A stretch of 64,000 nucleotides of DNA, taken from NCBI GenBank assembly GCA_036925085.1, contig JAUPFP010000020.1:2306001-2370000 (forward strand). The letters run 5' to 3'. This DNA is from Brachycybe producta (lineage: Eukaryota > Arthropoda > Diplopoda > Playtdesmida > Andrognathidae). The translations under genes and the position numbers were made by a program. Shown in pieces: positions 27,101-32,599 of this stretch; position 1 is the first letter of the stretch; each line of letters begins with the position of its first letter. The notes below the pieces were generated by a model. That model was not told the origin of the DNA and did no database searches. It worked only from the letters and a program-made list of their open reading frames with translations.

Positions 27101-30100
27101 CACTTGCCCTAAAACTACATTTACCCTAATCAGTAGTGTAAATTTACAACATTTGGCGTTTTTTGTGCACCTGCAGCACGCAGAGACACTAAACCGTATG
27201 AAAATTGAGAAGAAGAAAATGGTTTTAGGGCAAGTGTTTTTCGGGCAAATGTCTATCCCGTTTATTTTAGAGATGGGCAAATACTAGAATGCGATACTTG
27301 AAAGTATTCGAGATTCTAGAACTCGAATATAACGTCAGTAGGAGAAATTCGAATACCTCGAATATCGAACCGTACGTACAGACAGCACTGTTTTTGGTGC
27401 ATTGAAGAAGTACAGCCAGCGTGCAGCGAACAGTTATTGTGTTTGTTTAGTCTTGACTCTTGTTAATGCATTGTTGCTTACTTCCTTTTGTCGTGATTTT
27501 CGCCGAGTTTTATCTGTTTTATTTGGTTTACTCTAGTTTACGGTTAAACTCAAAAGCGTATTTGTGCTTATCACTTATTTATTAATGAAGCATTTACTAA
27601 TAATATTTATTAAGAGCCTTTAAGCTTACATTGTATATATACATATAGCCACTATATATGCACTGTGGACGTCAATGGGGCGATATAAGGTACATTCCCA
27701 CTCACTAATTACAGCTACTTCACTGACACGTTACAGCCTATGAGGTCATACTTTCTGAAATTTTTATGATTCTGTTGAGAGTTGTAAAGAAAAGTAGGAT
27801 AACCGTATATGCTGAATATTTCAGTACAGTAGCAGCAAGACTAGTCAAACAGCCAACCACAGAGAACCCACATTCCTTTCTCTATGTGCCTCTATTATTA
27901 GAGCCAATCACAGCAGGGGAGAAACCTTCTACTACTTTCTTGTGGCTACTCTCTGGTGGCAGCCATCATAACAGGAAGTCATGAAATCTTTACAGGAGGT
28001 GTGGCATCTTGTTATGACATCCACATCTCAAATATGCATCTTATTGGTTGCCAGTAGCAAGCAATACTTCAGTACAGTAATCTAACAGTGCTGTGGGAAC
28101 CTCTGGACAGCAACAATCTTGTACAGCAGCAGTACAGTATCTGTAACAACTTTCAGTGGGAATGTACCTATAAGGGTCGATATTAGCATTACTACCCGGC
28201 TTTGCTCGGGTAAAGTAAACCAATTAAAAGAAATAACTTTCATTGACTTTCATCACTGTTAAGAAATTCGATCCAATTAACAAATTCCTCTGCCACTTCT
28301 TGTCTGAGCCTGACTAAATATATATTTTCTAAAATTATTAAAGTATTGAAATTACTTATTTGTACTCTCATCACTTGTGCATAACTCTTACAACGTCGAG
28401 ATTCGGGAGATTCGATGGATTCGATTAAATCTTTTTAGGATTATTCCCACGGGTGTGGGATCCCCACTTGCCCTAAAGCCATTTACTCTAAAAAAAAAAA
28501 AAAATTTTTGCCCTAACCAGTAGTATAAATGTATGTCATTTGGTATTTTTTGCATGCCTGCGGCATGCAGAACCTATTTAACATACTCCACCAAAAGACA
28601 CTAAACCATATGAAAAGAGCAAACAAAAAAGTGGTTTTAGGGCAAATGGGTTTAGGGCAATTGTCTTTAGGGCAGATGTCTATATCCCTTGCCCCACCTC
28701 TACATTGAAGAATGGTAATGGGAATGGTAAATTCCCATAATAAAATTTAAAAGATAAAAAGGTATCTGATACAACCCCCATTCTCCCCGCTGCATATTGA
28801 AAAGTGAGGGGTTGATTGTATACAGGTCAATAGTATATTAAACTTACATTGCCGAACTTCAAATTCTCATAACTCACGAACGACTCAACATAGCAAGCTG
28901 AAAGTAGCAGTAGCACCGTTGACCTAGAAATCTTGAGCACTACAAGTGAAGCGAATTTCTCTTCGCTATGTTAAGCGGTTCGCGAGTTTTTAGCGTCACG
29001 GACAAGCATCCAAACTTTGTGTTTTATGTATAAGAAGATAAGATAAAAGGTATCTCTTGATTAGAAAATAAAATTAACCTACCTTTATAACTTGTTGAAA
29101 TTTCAATAAAATGATCACAAGAGGCGAAAAGGGTCTAACCATGTACACAACTTGCAGACTTTTTCCGTTGGATTGTTATCTTTTTTTGTTGGTCAGGCGA
29201 CCCAACAGAAAAATAGATCTGCTAGAGAAGAACAGTCGTAGGAGCTACTGAGTCAGGCTTTTACTCTTGTGTGCATTTATACGGAATACGGCAGATTATC
29301 AAAGTTAATTCTGTTTTCTTATTCATCACATAACTTTTATATTTTAATGACATTAGAAATGTTTAAATGTTTTCTCCCACGATAATGGTATTAACGATGT
29401 TAGCGCCCCTATATCGCCCTTACATCCATGGTGCTTTTAAAGTTTCTTAACAATTTGAAATAACTATTCGGTTATTCGAATATTTGAGATCTGGTTAATA
29501 TTCGAATTCGAGAAAAATTGAAAAGTGTTATTCGTCCCATCTTTTAGTTTTATTTAAACAACATCAAGATGATAGGACCATATCGACTGTGATCTGACAA
29601 TAGCTCCTCTCTGCATATGGACTCAGTTTTCAAGAGAAGCAAAAACTGTTTTAATATGTCAGCGCGCTCCAAGCGGATTTACAATTTTCCTGATGATATT
29701 AAAACTTAAAAGTGGTTTCTTTCATTCGATCCAGCGTAAAAAAAACGTATTAGTAGTAACCCTCACTCAATTTCGACCAAAATGTCAGATAGGAGGTATT
29801 GTCAGATCACAGTCGATATAGTAGACCTATTCACTGTACAGTTTGTAAAGTGTACAGTTGTACAGTTTATTCAGTGAAATAACAGGTAACTTGGTAGTGC
29901 CAATTTCAAAATAACAGAAGGTGTACATTTGTTATTTATTTGCAGTCGAGATAAAATTCTGTAGACAGTTGATTTAAGCAGCCTGAATCTGCATGAATTG
30001 ACATGCATGGGTTCTGTATTGTTAGCGTTTCGTAATGCATTTATGGCATGCTCTGAAACACGTGCGCATCCAGATCTCGATTCATCGTTAAAAGATCCCC

Positions 30101-30374
30101 TTCTTTCGCATTTATATACTGACTGATACATCTCGAAATGAATGCCCTGTTAGATCACGAGTAATTTTATTACGTTGCTTTATTTGTTTGTTGCAGAAAC
30201 TGTGGAAAAATCTTCTGCGCCGATTGTTCGAATCAAATGACTCCTATTCCCAACGAGCAATTGTATGATCCTGTTCGCGTTTGTTCTATGTGCTTCGATC
30301 AGTTGAGATGCAAAAAGATCTTCAGCGATTCAAAGTTTCAAAAGTTTATTTCTTCAGCTGTTACTTCTGGTTGA
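86..30374 (+). CDS. MTMR3/4: Myotubularin-related phosphatase, MTMR3/MTMR4 type (5' partial, 11 exons)
   Basis: This gene encodes a phosphoinositide 3-phosphatase of the MTMR3/4 group, which hydrolyses PI3P and PI(3,5)P2 on endosomal or autophagic membranes (family knowledge). Exons: 86-199, 3811-3998, 10416-10553, 10653-10764, 13721-13916, 15199-15384, 15453-15620, 16829-18160, 23859-23972, 26560-26756, 30197-30374. They sum to 974 codons including TGA with every junction in frame. In order they carry the RCSQP segment, the DARSYAAAVANRAKGGGCEC block, the catalytic loop CSDGWDRT, the end of the phosphatase domain, a long disordered acidic/serine linker with TRSxxDL and RRSSDPS motifs seen in MTMR3/4, a QQRLHEI helix, and a FYVE finger with eight cysteines and RRKHHCR. 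The PH-GRAM start lies upstream of the window. Human MTMR3 is about 1,200 residues, so roughly 230 are missing. Introns are loaded with transposons. Identification is very secure; the exon 2/exon 3 junction has an alternative. Confidence 0.96.
827..1354. mobile_element. hAT-like MITE, 528 bp
   Basis: The ends are TAGGCTGACCATAT and, at the right, its near complement ATGCATGGTCAGCCTA. The element is flanked by a perfect 8-bp direct repeat ATTTTATT (819-826 and 1355-1362). It has no coding capacity. The 8-bp duplication and TAG-type ends point to hAT (inference). It lies in MTMR3/4 intron 1. Confidence 0.8.
2106..2473. mobile_element. hAT-like MITE, 368 bp
   Basis: The terminal inverted repeats are TAAGACTGTACCG at the left and CGGTACAGCCTTA at the right. 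The flanking 8-mers TAGATTGG and TGGATTGG differ at one base. The inside contains paired GATCGG/CCGATT motifs. It is non-coding. Confidence 0.72.
2757..3590. mobile_element. TTAA foldback element, family A, copy 1
   Basis: The ends are TTAAGAGGCTATATCGCAAA and AATGTAGCCACTTAA. The two halves are inverted copies of each other (the ATGGGTCTATGG, GTGCACATTGCAC and GCGTACTCAATGGAG motifs recur in reverse). The TTAA ends suggest a piggyBac-type target. A LINE 3' tail is inserted within its left arm at 2948-3022. Confidence 0.8.
2948..3022 (-). mobile_element. 5'-truncated LINE 3' tail inside family A element
   Basis: About 70 bp nearly identical to 58447-58523: ATTACAATTA, then CTCTGCTAGCAGCCAAATAG and GGCAGAGGGACATAAAAGT. 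It interrupts the family A sequence between GTGCACC and TATGCTGATCGAG. The orientation follows the 58.4-kb LINE, whose 3' end carries the same tail. Confidence 0.75.
3811..3998 (+). CDS. MTMR3/4: MTMR3/4 exon with RCSQP motif
   Basis: It starts after TTAATAG and reads HPENGSIIARCSQPNVG, then WLGWRDSHDENLIQAIALAC. This is the core myotubularin segment usually ending in WWGWR; here the second Trp is Leu (TTG instead of TGG). The donor is CTG|GTGAGG at 3999. An alternative pairing, ending at 4003 (GAG|GTTTAT) and joined to a start at 10403, also keeps frame and would add about six residues. Confidence 0.9.
4111..4302. mobile_element. TTAA foldback family A, copy 2, left part (split)
   Basis: It starts TTAAGAGGCTGCATTGC and follows the family A consensus to GTGACAGAAT, where a 5.1-kb element interrupts it. 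The right part resumes at 9403. Confidence 0.8.
4650..7608 (+). mobile_element. RTE-type non-LTR retrotransposon, near full length, decayed
   Basis: Broken reading frames follow the order of an RTE/BovB-like single ORF. An AP endonuclease starts near 4803 (LRIGTWNIGSLTGKPREL, VACLQETRWKGDK, NGVGIVLDQEL). A middle region covers 5350-5800. The reverse transcriptase spans 6110-7200, with MKLGKALGPDGIPVEVWK, FIDLEKAYDRVPQKLLWE, IGVHQGSALSPYLF and the catalytic MLFADDIVLV. A C-terminal tail (RLRWFGHALRRGED, KRGRGRPKQTW) ends at a stop at 7592-7594. It finishes with a short ATG/ATT-rich tail, as RTE elements do. At least six frameshifts or stops show it is dead. The 5' boundary is approximate. Confidence 0.92.
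7609..8088. other. Unassigned AT-rich sequence inside the hAT-like element
   Basis: No gene is visible. A 33-bp motif around ATTCAAGTGATTGATC/TAGTTTCTAAAACACATT occurs twice at 7905-7975. The rest has no structure I can assign. Confidence 0.4.
8089..8477 (-). mobile_element. Helitron-like non-autonomous element, copy 1 (- strand)
   Basis: Read on the - strand, it ends with the stem-loop CCGTCATTTATGAAGG followed by GTTACCCCACTAG and a target T, which is the Helitron 3' signature (hairpin, about 10 nt, CTRR, insertion before T). Inside are a C/T-rich block, a CA/TACA microsatellite and a TA-rich 5' end. It abuts a second copy head to tail. Confidence 0.72.
8478..9052 (-). mobile_element. Helitron-like non-autonomous element, copy 2 (- strand)
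   Basis: It starts with CTAGTGGAGTAACCCGTCAT, the reverse of hairpin plus CTAG, and ends GGGATATTATATATATAAT. Near its 3' end is a 150-bp palindrome (8520-8660) beginning GGCAATTGTGCCCAGCATTA, shared with the copies at 21.5 and 22.6 kb. It also contains pyrimidine-rich and CA-repeat tracts. Confidence 0.72.
9403..9690. mobile_element. TTAA foldback family A, copy 2, right part
   Basis: It resumes the family A sequence at GATAGCATGACAAAAAATTG, exactly where 4302 left off, and continues through the GTACTCAATGGAG motif. The end is truncated and has no TTAA terminus. Confidence 0.7.
9691..10415. other. Intron sequence without recognised features
   Basis: AT-rich sequence of MTMR3/4 intron 2. 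Around 9800-9870 it holds a short stretch with AAACCGCGGATTTTCGG and AACCGCGAG, possibly one end of another hAT-like element. No coding potential was seen. Confidence 0.4.
10416..10553 (+). CDS. MTMR3/4: MTMR3/4 exon with DARSYAAAVANRAKGGG block
   Basis: It encodes SFEDFQKYDS, then VLIMDARSYAAAVANRAKGG, one of the most conserved blocks of MTMR3/4. It ends CCAG|GTACTG, leaving the first base of the Glu codon completed in the next exon. The start at 10416 follows TTATAG; 10403 (after TTTGTAG) is an alternative if the previous exon ends at 4003. Confidence 0.93.
10653..10764 (+). CDS. MTMR3/4: MTMR3/4 exon EYYPNCEI to SSSSDQP
   Basis: The acceptor is TTTTAG. The translation EYYPNCEIQFMSLANIHSIR, then KSFQSVRALC, aligns with the MTMR3/4 block that precedes the catalytic loop. 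The donor is CCAAA|GTAAGG; the split Asn codon is completed at 13721. Confidence 0.95.
10765..11614. other. Intron sequence, unassigned, GC-richer block
   Basis: Positions about 10830-11340 are less AT-rich than the rest of the intron and hold short ORFs (up to 72 codons) with no recognisable motif. I see no splice pair keeping frame with the MTMR exons. It could be an old transposon. Confidence 0.35.
11615..12238. mobile_element. TTAA foldback element, family E, copy 1
   Basis: It is bounded by TTAAGAAACTTAGAAGCGCC and GGCGCTTCTAACGTCTCTTAA. The arms carry GACGTC, GGCCGATATAAATATCGG and a GCGCTGACATCGTTAA motif in inverted order, with a centre containing TTTCCATTTTATC and CCCAAAGGAAAAGTAGAT. 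It is a full-length copy of about 620 bp and is non-coding. Confidence 0.82.
12398..12500. mobile_element. Family E fragment
   Basis: TTAAGAAACTTGAATAACGC followed by GGACGTCAGTGGGGCGATG and GCTGACATCGTTAA: the left terminus of family E only. It is followed by a short A-rich stretch with three GAAAATAGAAA-type repeats. Confidence 0.7.
12753..13519. mobile_element. TTAA foldback element, family A, copy 3
   Basis: It runs from TTAAAAGGCTACATCAC to GATGCAGCCTCTTAA. It is a nearly full-length foldback with both arms (GCAAAGAGCGCTAGCATCG at the left and its inverse at the right). No coding. Confidence 0.85.
13721..13916 (+). CDS. MTMR3/4: MTMR3/4 catalytic exon (CSDGWDRT)
   Basis: It starts after TTGTTCCAG and encodes WFSVLENTKWLQHISGLLKS, then RPVLVHCSDGWDRTPQIVAL and ELLLDPYYRTID. 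The CX5R signature with both Asp residues (CSDGWDR) is intact, so the enzyme should be an active 3-phosphatase rather than a pseudophosphatase. The donor is GAT|GTAAGT. Confidence 0.97.
13955..14383. mobile_element. MITE with short inverted ends
   Basis: The left end TTAGGCCCAATCCACATCA and the right end TGTTGTGGATCTGGGTTTA are imperfect inverted repeats. The inside is rich in AAACAAAAC/GTTTTGTTT motifs. It begins about 40 bp after the catalytic exon. The superfamily is not determined. Confidence 0.5.
14561..15173. mobile_element. TTAA foldback element, family A, copy 4
   Basis: TTAAGAGGCTACATCACTAA to TTTAGTGATGTAGCCTCTTAA, about 613 bp with complete ends. It stops 25 bp before the acceptor of the exon at 15199. 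The preceding 14500-14555 resembles sequence at 22710-22790 near a Helitron 3' end. Confidence 0.87.
15199..15384 (+). CDS. MTMR3/4: MTMR3/4 exon GFQVLVEREWLEFGHKF
   Basis: It has 62 codons reading GFQVLVEREWLEFGHKFGDR, then CPVFLQWLDCVYQL, in the phosphatase domain after the active site. The acceptor is CTTAATAG; the donor GTTGGT at 15385 is weak. A complete TTAA foldback element ends only 25 bp upstream of this acceptor, so the branch point lies in a 25-bp remnant or in the element. Confidence 0.95.
15453..15620 (+). CDS. MTMR3/4: MTMR3/4 exon VKLSHHVYSCLYGTFL
   Basis: It has 56 codons ending the phosphatase fold: VYSCLYGTFLCNSDQERKN, then RTYSVWAFLRSNKSRFKNYL. The acceptor is TGTTAAG and the donor AAG|GTGAGT is strong. 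The 68-bp intron before it is the shortest in the gene. Confidence 0.95.
15880..16128. mobile_element. Tigger/pogo-like MITE with long central hairpin
   Basis: The left end CAGTAGAACGTCGATTATCG and the right end (reverse complement CAGTAGAGCGTCGATTAATG) match the well-known pogo/Tigger terminus pattern. TA follows on the right. At 16005-16078 a stem of about 33 bp (TTGGTTTCGGGGTAATCAAC and its inverse) flanks a 4-6 nt loop. Confidence 0.72.
16573..16744. mobile_element. Short hAT-like foldback
   Basis: TAGTGATCAACAAAAATTG at the left pairs loosely with GAAATCGATTCATCACTG at the right. A TTTATTATTATTATTAAA centre and inverted GATTCAAT / ATTGAATC motifs support a foldback. Confidence 0.45.
16829..18160 (+). 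CDS. MTMR3/4: MTMR3/4 long linker exon (444 codons)
   Basis: It begins VLRPSYVMRDLVFWADMYL, the end of the phosphatase domain, then runs into a hydrophilic, low-complexity region rich in Ser, Asp and Glu, with an Asp run (DDDDDS) near the middle and a His-rich patch (HYHYHHHFQH). The TRSCADL and KRRSSDPS motifs resemble the TRSxDNL and RRxSDPS motifs of vertebrate MTMR3/4. It ends GLPVLNDEVQQRLHEIHSEK, which aligns with the helix before the FYVE region. The donor is CAG|GTGAGA. No PPxY motif of the MTMR4 kind is visible. GC content and CpG use are clearly higher than in the surrounding introns. Confidence 0.95.
18378..18792. repeat. Minisatellite-armed foldback, family B, copy 1
   Basis: The arms are built of short variable units of the type GGGCAAATGTCCCTTTA on one side and the inverse (GGGACATTTGCCCTAAA) on the other. 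The centre, with GTCTTTCGGTGGAGTATG and GCCAAATGACATTT, is conserved among copies. It is non-coding and lies in the intron after the linker exon. Confidence 0.75.
19131..19330. mobile_element. 200-bp palindromic MITE
   Basis: GGCTTGCCACCTTTACTC at the left is matched by AAAGGTGGCAAGCC at the right. Inside, GGAGGACATTCG, CTGGCCGGGACCGTCCTCC and their inverses continue the foldback. It has 60-80-codon ORFs only because of its GC content. No clear target duplication. Confidence 0.65.
19510..20432. mobile_element. 0.9-kb composite hAT-like element, copy 1 (left end lost)
   Basis: Nearly identical over about 0.9 kb to 61886-62837. The right end is GCCAACCCTG; the left CAGGGTTGG end is missing here. 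It contains a perfect palindrome CCTCCTATAGATAGTATC/TATAGGAGG at about 19963-19990, one terminus of the family D MITE (19905-19945) and one terminus of family I (20175-20210). Confidence 0.8.
20675..21062. mobile_element. Foldback element with a TTAGG-like array in its loop
   Basis: The left arm (20687-20785: ATTGGATTGGAGG, GTGACGTCA, TATAGACCG) and the right arm (20955-21055: GGTCTATATT, ATGACGTCAC, CCTCCAATCCAATCCCTG) are inverted copies. The loop at 20799-20925 is a degenerate array of about 20 bp (GATTAGGTTCGGTTAGGATC). Non-coding. Confidence 0.7.
21140..21658 (+). mobile_element. Helitron-like non-autonomous element, copy 3 (+ strand)
   Basis: It ends GTCTTTATGACGGATTACCCCACTAG|T, a hairpin followed by CTAG and the target T. 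The upstream G/A-rich tract (21270-21350), GGCGCATGCGC-like motif and 150-bp palindrome (21480-21615) match the copies at 8.5 and 22.5 kb. Its 5' end is not clear. Confidence 0.7.
21694..21766 (+). other. tRNA-like sequence (SINE head or tRNA pseudogene)
   Basis: GGTAGTTCGAATCCAGC at 21741-21757 is a good RNA polymerase III B box, with an A-box-like TGTGGTACATATAGC about 35 nt upstream. The acceptor stem does not pair, so this is not a functional tRNA; a tRNA-derived SINE head is more likely. Confidence 0.45.
21885..21990. repeat. Family B minisatellite half-copy
   Basis: One arm only: TTTTAGGGCAAAAATGG, TTACAGCAAATGTTCC, TTAGGGCAAGTGG. Confidence 0.65.
22155..22691 (+). mobile_element. Helitron-like non-autonomous element, copy 4 (+ strand)
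   Basis: It starts near TATATATAATATCCCAGGTC and a TG repeat, and ends CCCGTCATTTATGACGGG (perfect 8-bp stem), then TTACCCCACTAG|T. The internal palindrome spans about 22505-22655. It is the best-preserved member of the family. Confidence 0.78.
22692..22869 (+). mobile_element. Second Helitron 3' terminus directly downstream of copy 4
   Basis: It ends CCGTCCTAGGGCGGGTTACC, then CTACTAG|T. The hairpin is imperfect. The body (GTCAATTGTTGGGTAAATC) is related to 14500-14550 and 25890-25950, so this is a different, shorter subfamily placed head to tail with copy 4. Confidence 0.55.
22891..23200. mobile_element. hAT-like foldback, 310 bp
   Basis: TAGGGCTCGGATTTTGATGC at the left and GCATCAAAATCCGAGCC at the right. 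The inner segments GAATGTTTCTAAATTTGTGG / CCACATATTGAGAAACACTC and CCAACTGTGAA / TTCACAGTTGG continue the pairing. Confidence 0.65.
23201..23858. other. Poly-T/A rich intron sequence with hAT-end remnant
   Basis: Several homopolymer A/T tracts. Positions 23487-23565 (GGGATGTGACATTG, CGCGAATCTTGAAAAATATT) resemble one end of family K. Nothing else recognised. Confidence 0.45.
23859..23972 (+). CDS. MTMR3/4: MTMR3/4 exon between linker and FYVE
   Basis: It has 38 codons in frame on both sides, acceptor TATTACAG and donor GTT|GTAAGT. The translation starts RRINSLQHSLCLTKLALCQQ and contains four cysteines. Vertebrate MTMR3/4 have a coiled-coil plus acidic stretch here, so sequence similarity is low; the exon is supported by its splice sites and frame. 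Confidence 0.85.
24165..24935. repeat. Diverged direct duplication, unit about 470 bp
   Basis: The segments ACGTTCTACAGAG, GTCGAATTCAATTTATT, TTGATTTAGTATTTTA and ATAATTCACCTAAACACAT appear in the same order at 24200-24475 and 24500-24935, the second copy with extra sequence (24600-24740). It is unlike the inverted structures elsewhere. Origin unknown. Confidence 0.55.
25090..25697. mobile_element. TTAA foldback element, family E, copy 2
   Basis: TTAAGAGACTTTAGCAGCGC to GGCGCTTCTAAAGTTTCTTAA. It is full length, with the two arms inverted around CCAACGGAAAAAAGTTTGC. Its right TTAA (25694-25697) is also the left end of a family A fragment. Confidence 0.83.
25694..25872. mobile_element. TTAA foldback family A, left fragment
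   Basis: It begins TTAAGAGGCTACGTCAC and follows family A to AAGTTTTCAGTGCA. It shares one TTAA with the adjoining family E element. Confidence 0.75.
25950..26045. repeat. Degenerate TTAGGTTTAG array
   Basis: A short array of TTAGG-like units (GGTAGGTTTAGTTAGGC, TTAGTTAGGTTACGTTGGG) in an intron. It resembles arthropod TTAGG repeats but is too short and degenerate to be an interstitial telomere. Confidence 0.4.
26212..26282 (-). other. tRNA-like sequence on the - strand (SINE head or pseudogene)
   Basis: Read on the - strand, TAGCTCTGTGGTAATGCC is an A-box match and GAGCTCGATTCCTG a B-box match, 40 nt apart, with arms resembling a Ser/Leu-type tRNA. The stems are degenerate. It is the best pol III-type promoter in the window and sits about 280 bp upstream of the FYVE exon. 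Confidence 0.5.
26560..26756 (+). CDS. MTMR3/4: MTMR3/4 exon with first half of FYVE finger
   Basis: It encodes DISWEQVEERDT, then LWVPDHAVTRCMGCDSEFC and RRKHHCR. WVPD is the FYVE WxxD motif, CMGC is the first zinc pair, and RRKHHCR is the PI3P-binding basic motif. The donor TGCAG|GTTCGT splits an Arg codon completed at 30197. Confidence 0.97.
27032..27262. repeat. Minisatellite-armed foldback, family B, copy
   Basis: The left arm (GACATTTGCCCTAAAGGGAC) and right arm (TTTTAGGGCAAGTG) surround the conserved centre ACATTTGGCGTTTTTTGTGC. It is compact and nearly complete. Confidence 0.75.
27655..28182. mobile_element. Family E fragment interrupted by a 470-bp foldback MITE
   Basis: Family E sequence (GACGTCAATGGGGCGATATA) breaks at about 27689 and resumes at about 28152 (TATAAGGGTCGATATTA). 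The inserted element runs from GGTACATTCCCACTCA to TCAGTGGGAATGTACC and is flanked by TATAA on both sides. Its inverted arms contain TACAGTAGCAGCAAG-type motifs. Confidence 0.65.
28183..28230 (-). mobile_element. Helitron 3' terminus on the - strand
   Basis: On the - strand: ACCCGAGCAAAGCCGGGT hairpin, then AGTAATGCTAA followed by T. This fits hairpin plus CTRR plus T. The body extends to higher coordinates; its 5' end was not found. Confidence 0.6.
28448..28692. repeat. Minisatellite-armed foldback, family B, copy
   Basis: Arms GCCCTAAAGCCATTTACTC and GTGGTTTTAGGGCAAATGGG around the centre GTCATTTGGTATTTTTTGC and AACATACTCCACCAAAAGAC. Confidence 0.72.
29030..29450. mobile_element. TTAA foldback family E, left-truncated copy
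   Basis: It follows the family E centre (GATCACAAGAGGCGAAAAG, GTTGGATTGTTATC) and right arm, ending GTGCTTTTAAAGTTTCTTAA. The left arm is missing. Confidence 0.7.
29572..29830. mobile_element. Foldback MITE, 259 bp
   Basis: TAGGACCATATCGACTGTG to CACAGTCGATATAGTAGACC. The arms pair over at least 35 bp (ATCTGACAATA and its inverse). A stretch reading SKRIYNFPDDIK, a stop, then KWFLSF inside vaguely recalls a THAP domain, too short to prove it. Confidence 0.65.
30197..30374 (+). CDS. MTMR3/4: MTMR3/4 last exon, second half of FYVE finger and stop
   Basis: The acceptor is TTTGTTGCAG. It encodes NCGKIFCADCSNQMTPIPNE, then QLYDPVRVCSMCFDQL, supplying the remaining five zinc-binding cysteines and the RVC motif, followed by a short Lys/Ser-rich tail and TGA at 30372-30374. 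I found no clear AATAAA within the next 700 bp, so the 3' UTR end is not set. Confidence 0.96.
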
Positions 30375-31372
30375 TATCTTGATTATTATTTTTCTTTTCT
30401 TTTTTTTTTCTCGATTCCAGTTATTTGACGTCGATCGTGTTGTAGATCCTCTTTTATTGTTTTCGGGAAAAAAACCCACCCTCGCTTAATGTTTTAATTC
30501 TGACACGAGGGTAAATTAATGTTATTCTTATTTTTTTGTATGACTCTTGGAAGTTGAGAGACGCGAATAATGTGCAGCAAAATGAAAATACTGAATTCGG
30601 CTTTCTGGCATTACTAACAACGCCTACATTTTCGACGATTGGTCGGCAATGAAATCAACGGTCAATAACTAAGACATAAGGGAAATTTGCTTTTTTTCTG
30701 ATCAAAGAAGATGGTTGGAGACTAGAGCTATACTCCAGATTAGATGTTTTTTTAGATGAACAACAGCTTCTACCCAGAACGGGAACAGCCTATTTTGGTA
30801 ATAGCTGATGATGATATCGGAAAAAGGCTATAAGAAAATATCTAAAGATATTTCCCCCCAAAACTGGTTACTTCCATCAAATGGGTAGTTTAAGATGAAA
30901 TTGCAATAGGTTTGGCTTTGGCCCAAGTGGTTTGGCTAAGAATTTCTTTCAAGATCCTCATTTTACTACAAACCTTTCTGTTGCAAAGTTACGAGCGTAC
31001 TATCGTTACGTTTATGGTCATCGACGAAATTGTTTTTTAGAATTGTGAAAACATTTTGGAGTCCTGGATTCTATTATATATTATTTTTCTATTTATTTGA
31101 TCGAAGAGAAAAGGCTGTAATTGTTTCAACTTTTTTTTTTATTCTGTCATGCGGCATTACATTTTATCAGCCAATAGGAAGGCATATTTCCGATCCATCA
31201 TTCTCCATGGCTTCTTTTTTTCTTCCCTCTTCTGTAAACTCAAAATTGGGGCTTTGTAGGGGTTTTCTGTTAATTATGAGAATTCTTGAACTTTTAAGAA
31301 ATACAGAAATGTGAGGAAAAGTTTTTTTTTTTAATTTTATTTCCGTTTCCGTTTTTTTAGACACGGTGTTAC
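30375..31372. other. 3' flank of MTMR3/4, no gene recognised
   Basis: It probably includes the 3' UTR. No canonical AATAAA was noted close to the stop. Short ORFs at 31030-31508 look like chance AT-rich frames. Confidence 0.45.
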
Positions 31373-31753
31373 GCCTCGTTTTCACAGCCATAGTTTCGTG
31401 GGAGTAGCTGTCATGAAAGTTGCGATAGTTCACTCTATCACGATAAAAACTGTGTACACGTCTTGTAGTTCTGTCATGACAGCGATAATGTTTGACAGCA
31501 CAAAACACCAGCAGTTAAGAAATGTGTTTTGAGTCAAGAGTCTCTCTCTCCTGAAGCCAAATTTTTCTACAAAGTGAATATTTCCCTACAAGTGGTCACT
31601 CAACTCCTATTACTATTGCGACAGTTTTGAATGCACGGCGATAGTAATCATGATAGTTACTATCACTATCGCCATAGTACTATCAACTATCTAGTCAAAC
31701 TAGATAGTGTGATAATGTTATCGCGACAGTGACTATCATCGTGAAAACGAGGC
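31373..31753. mobile_element. Foldback MITE with GCCTCGTTTTCAC ends
   Basis: GCCTCGTTTTCACAGCC at the left and CGTGAAAACGAGGC at the right. The inner arms TATCGCGACAGTGACTATC / GATAGTTACTATCACTATC are inverted. A solo end of the same family sits at 55772-55800, there following TTAA. Confidence 0.7.
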
Positions 31754-31989
31754 TTTACCTTAGCTTCAGAATCTTGAGTGCAGAACTATAGTCTTCCTTG
31801 TGCAATTACGATGACAAAATTAAACAAAATTACAAATGATATATAGTGAACTGGCTTTCTAGTCCAATGCTACTTTCTTCCTTTTGTCGAGATTCATATC
31901 GAACTAAAAATATTCAGGGATTTAAATGAAATGTGGTCGTGAAAAACCATTGAATCAAAAAGTTAGAAAACAAAATAATTTTTTTATTA

Positions 31990-32420
31990 ACATAAAGGTC
32001 GTATTCTTGATGAATGATTAGTCAAGGGTAAAGCTAAACTCGTATTAGATTTATGCTCGTATATAAAGGGTCGTATTCTTAATGATTGCCAAGGAAGTAG
32101 GATGTTTCACATAAAAGTTAATGCATTATTAGTACAAACTTTGATTTTCGCAATCATTATGAATACAACCCTTTATTAATACTTTTCTAAAATGAACACC
32201 TAAACTGAAACTTCAGATTTAGGCTCGTATTTTAATGGTGGATTTAGTGGTGCGCTGAAGATGAATATTTTGTAGCTGAAGATGACATGTGGCGCCATAC
32301 CGTGTATATACTGTATCATAGGCCTAGCCATATGTGGCCACCGTGACACTTTCTTCATCTTCAGCACGCCACTAAATCCGCCATAACGGGCGTATTCTTG
32401 ACGGTTGCTAAGTCAAAGAT
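31990..32420. repeat. Repeat with GTCGTATTCTTGATG ends and a nested 150-bp palindrome
   Basis: TCGTATTCTTGATGAATG and TCGTATTCTTAATGATTG occur near the start, and CGTATTCTTGACGGTTGC near the end. Within it, 32235-32384 is a palindrome (AATGGTGGATTTAGTGG and CCACTAAATCCGCCAT, GCTGAAGATGAA and TTCATCTTCAGC). Confidence 0.55.
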
Positions 32421-32599
32421 AATGCTAAACTCGTTGATTTTTTTTTTTTTCTAGAATGGCTCGTGTAAAAGTTGACGAGTTTTGTACAAGCTTTGACTTT
32501 GTAATAATTAAGGATGCGACCCTTAATGATTACTTGGGCAAAGGAAGAGCTATAACCATGTCAATTTTTCTATATACCATTTTAACCACTCTGTGGGGC

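Noticed and set aside
29630..29760. THAP-domain gene fragment
   Set aside because: Only a few residues fit and the frame is broken; the segment is the middle of a 259-bp foldback.
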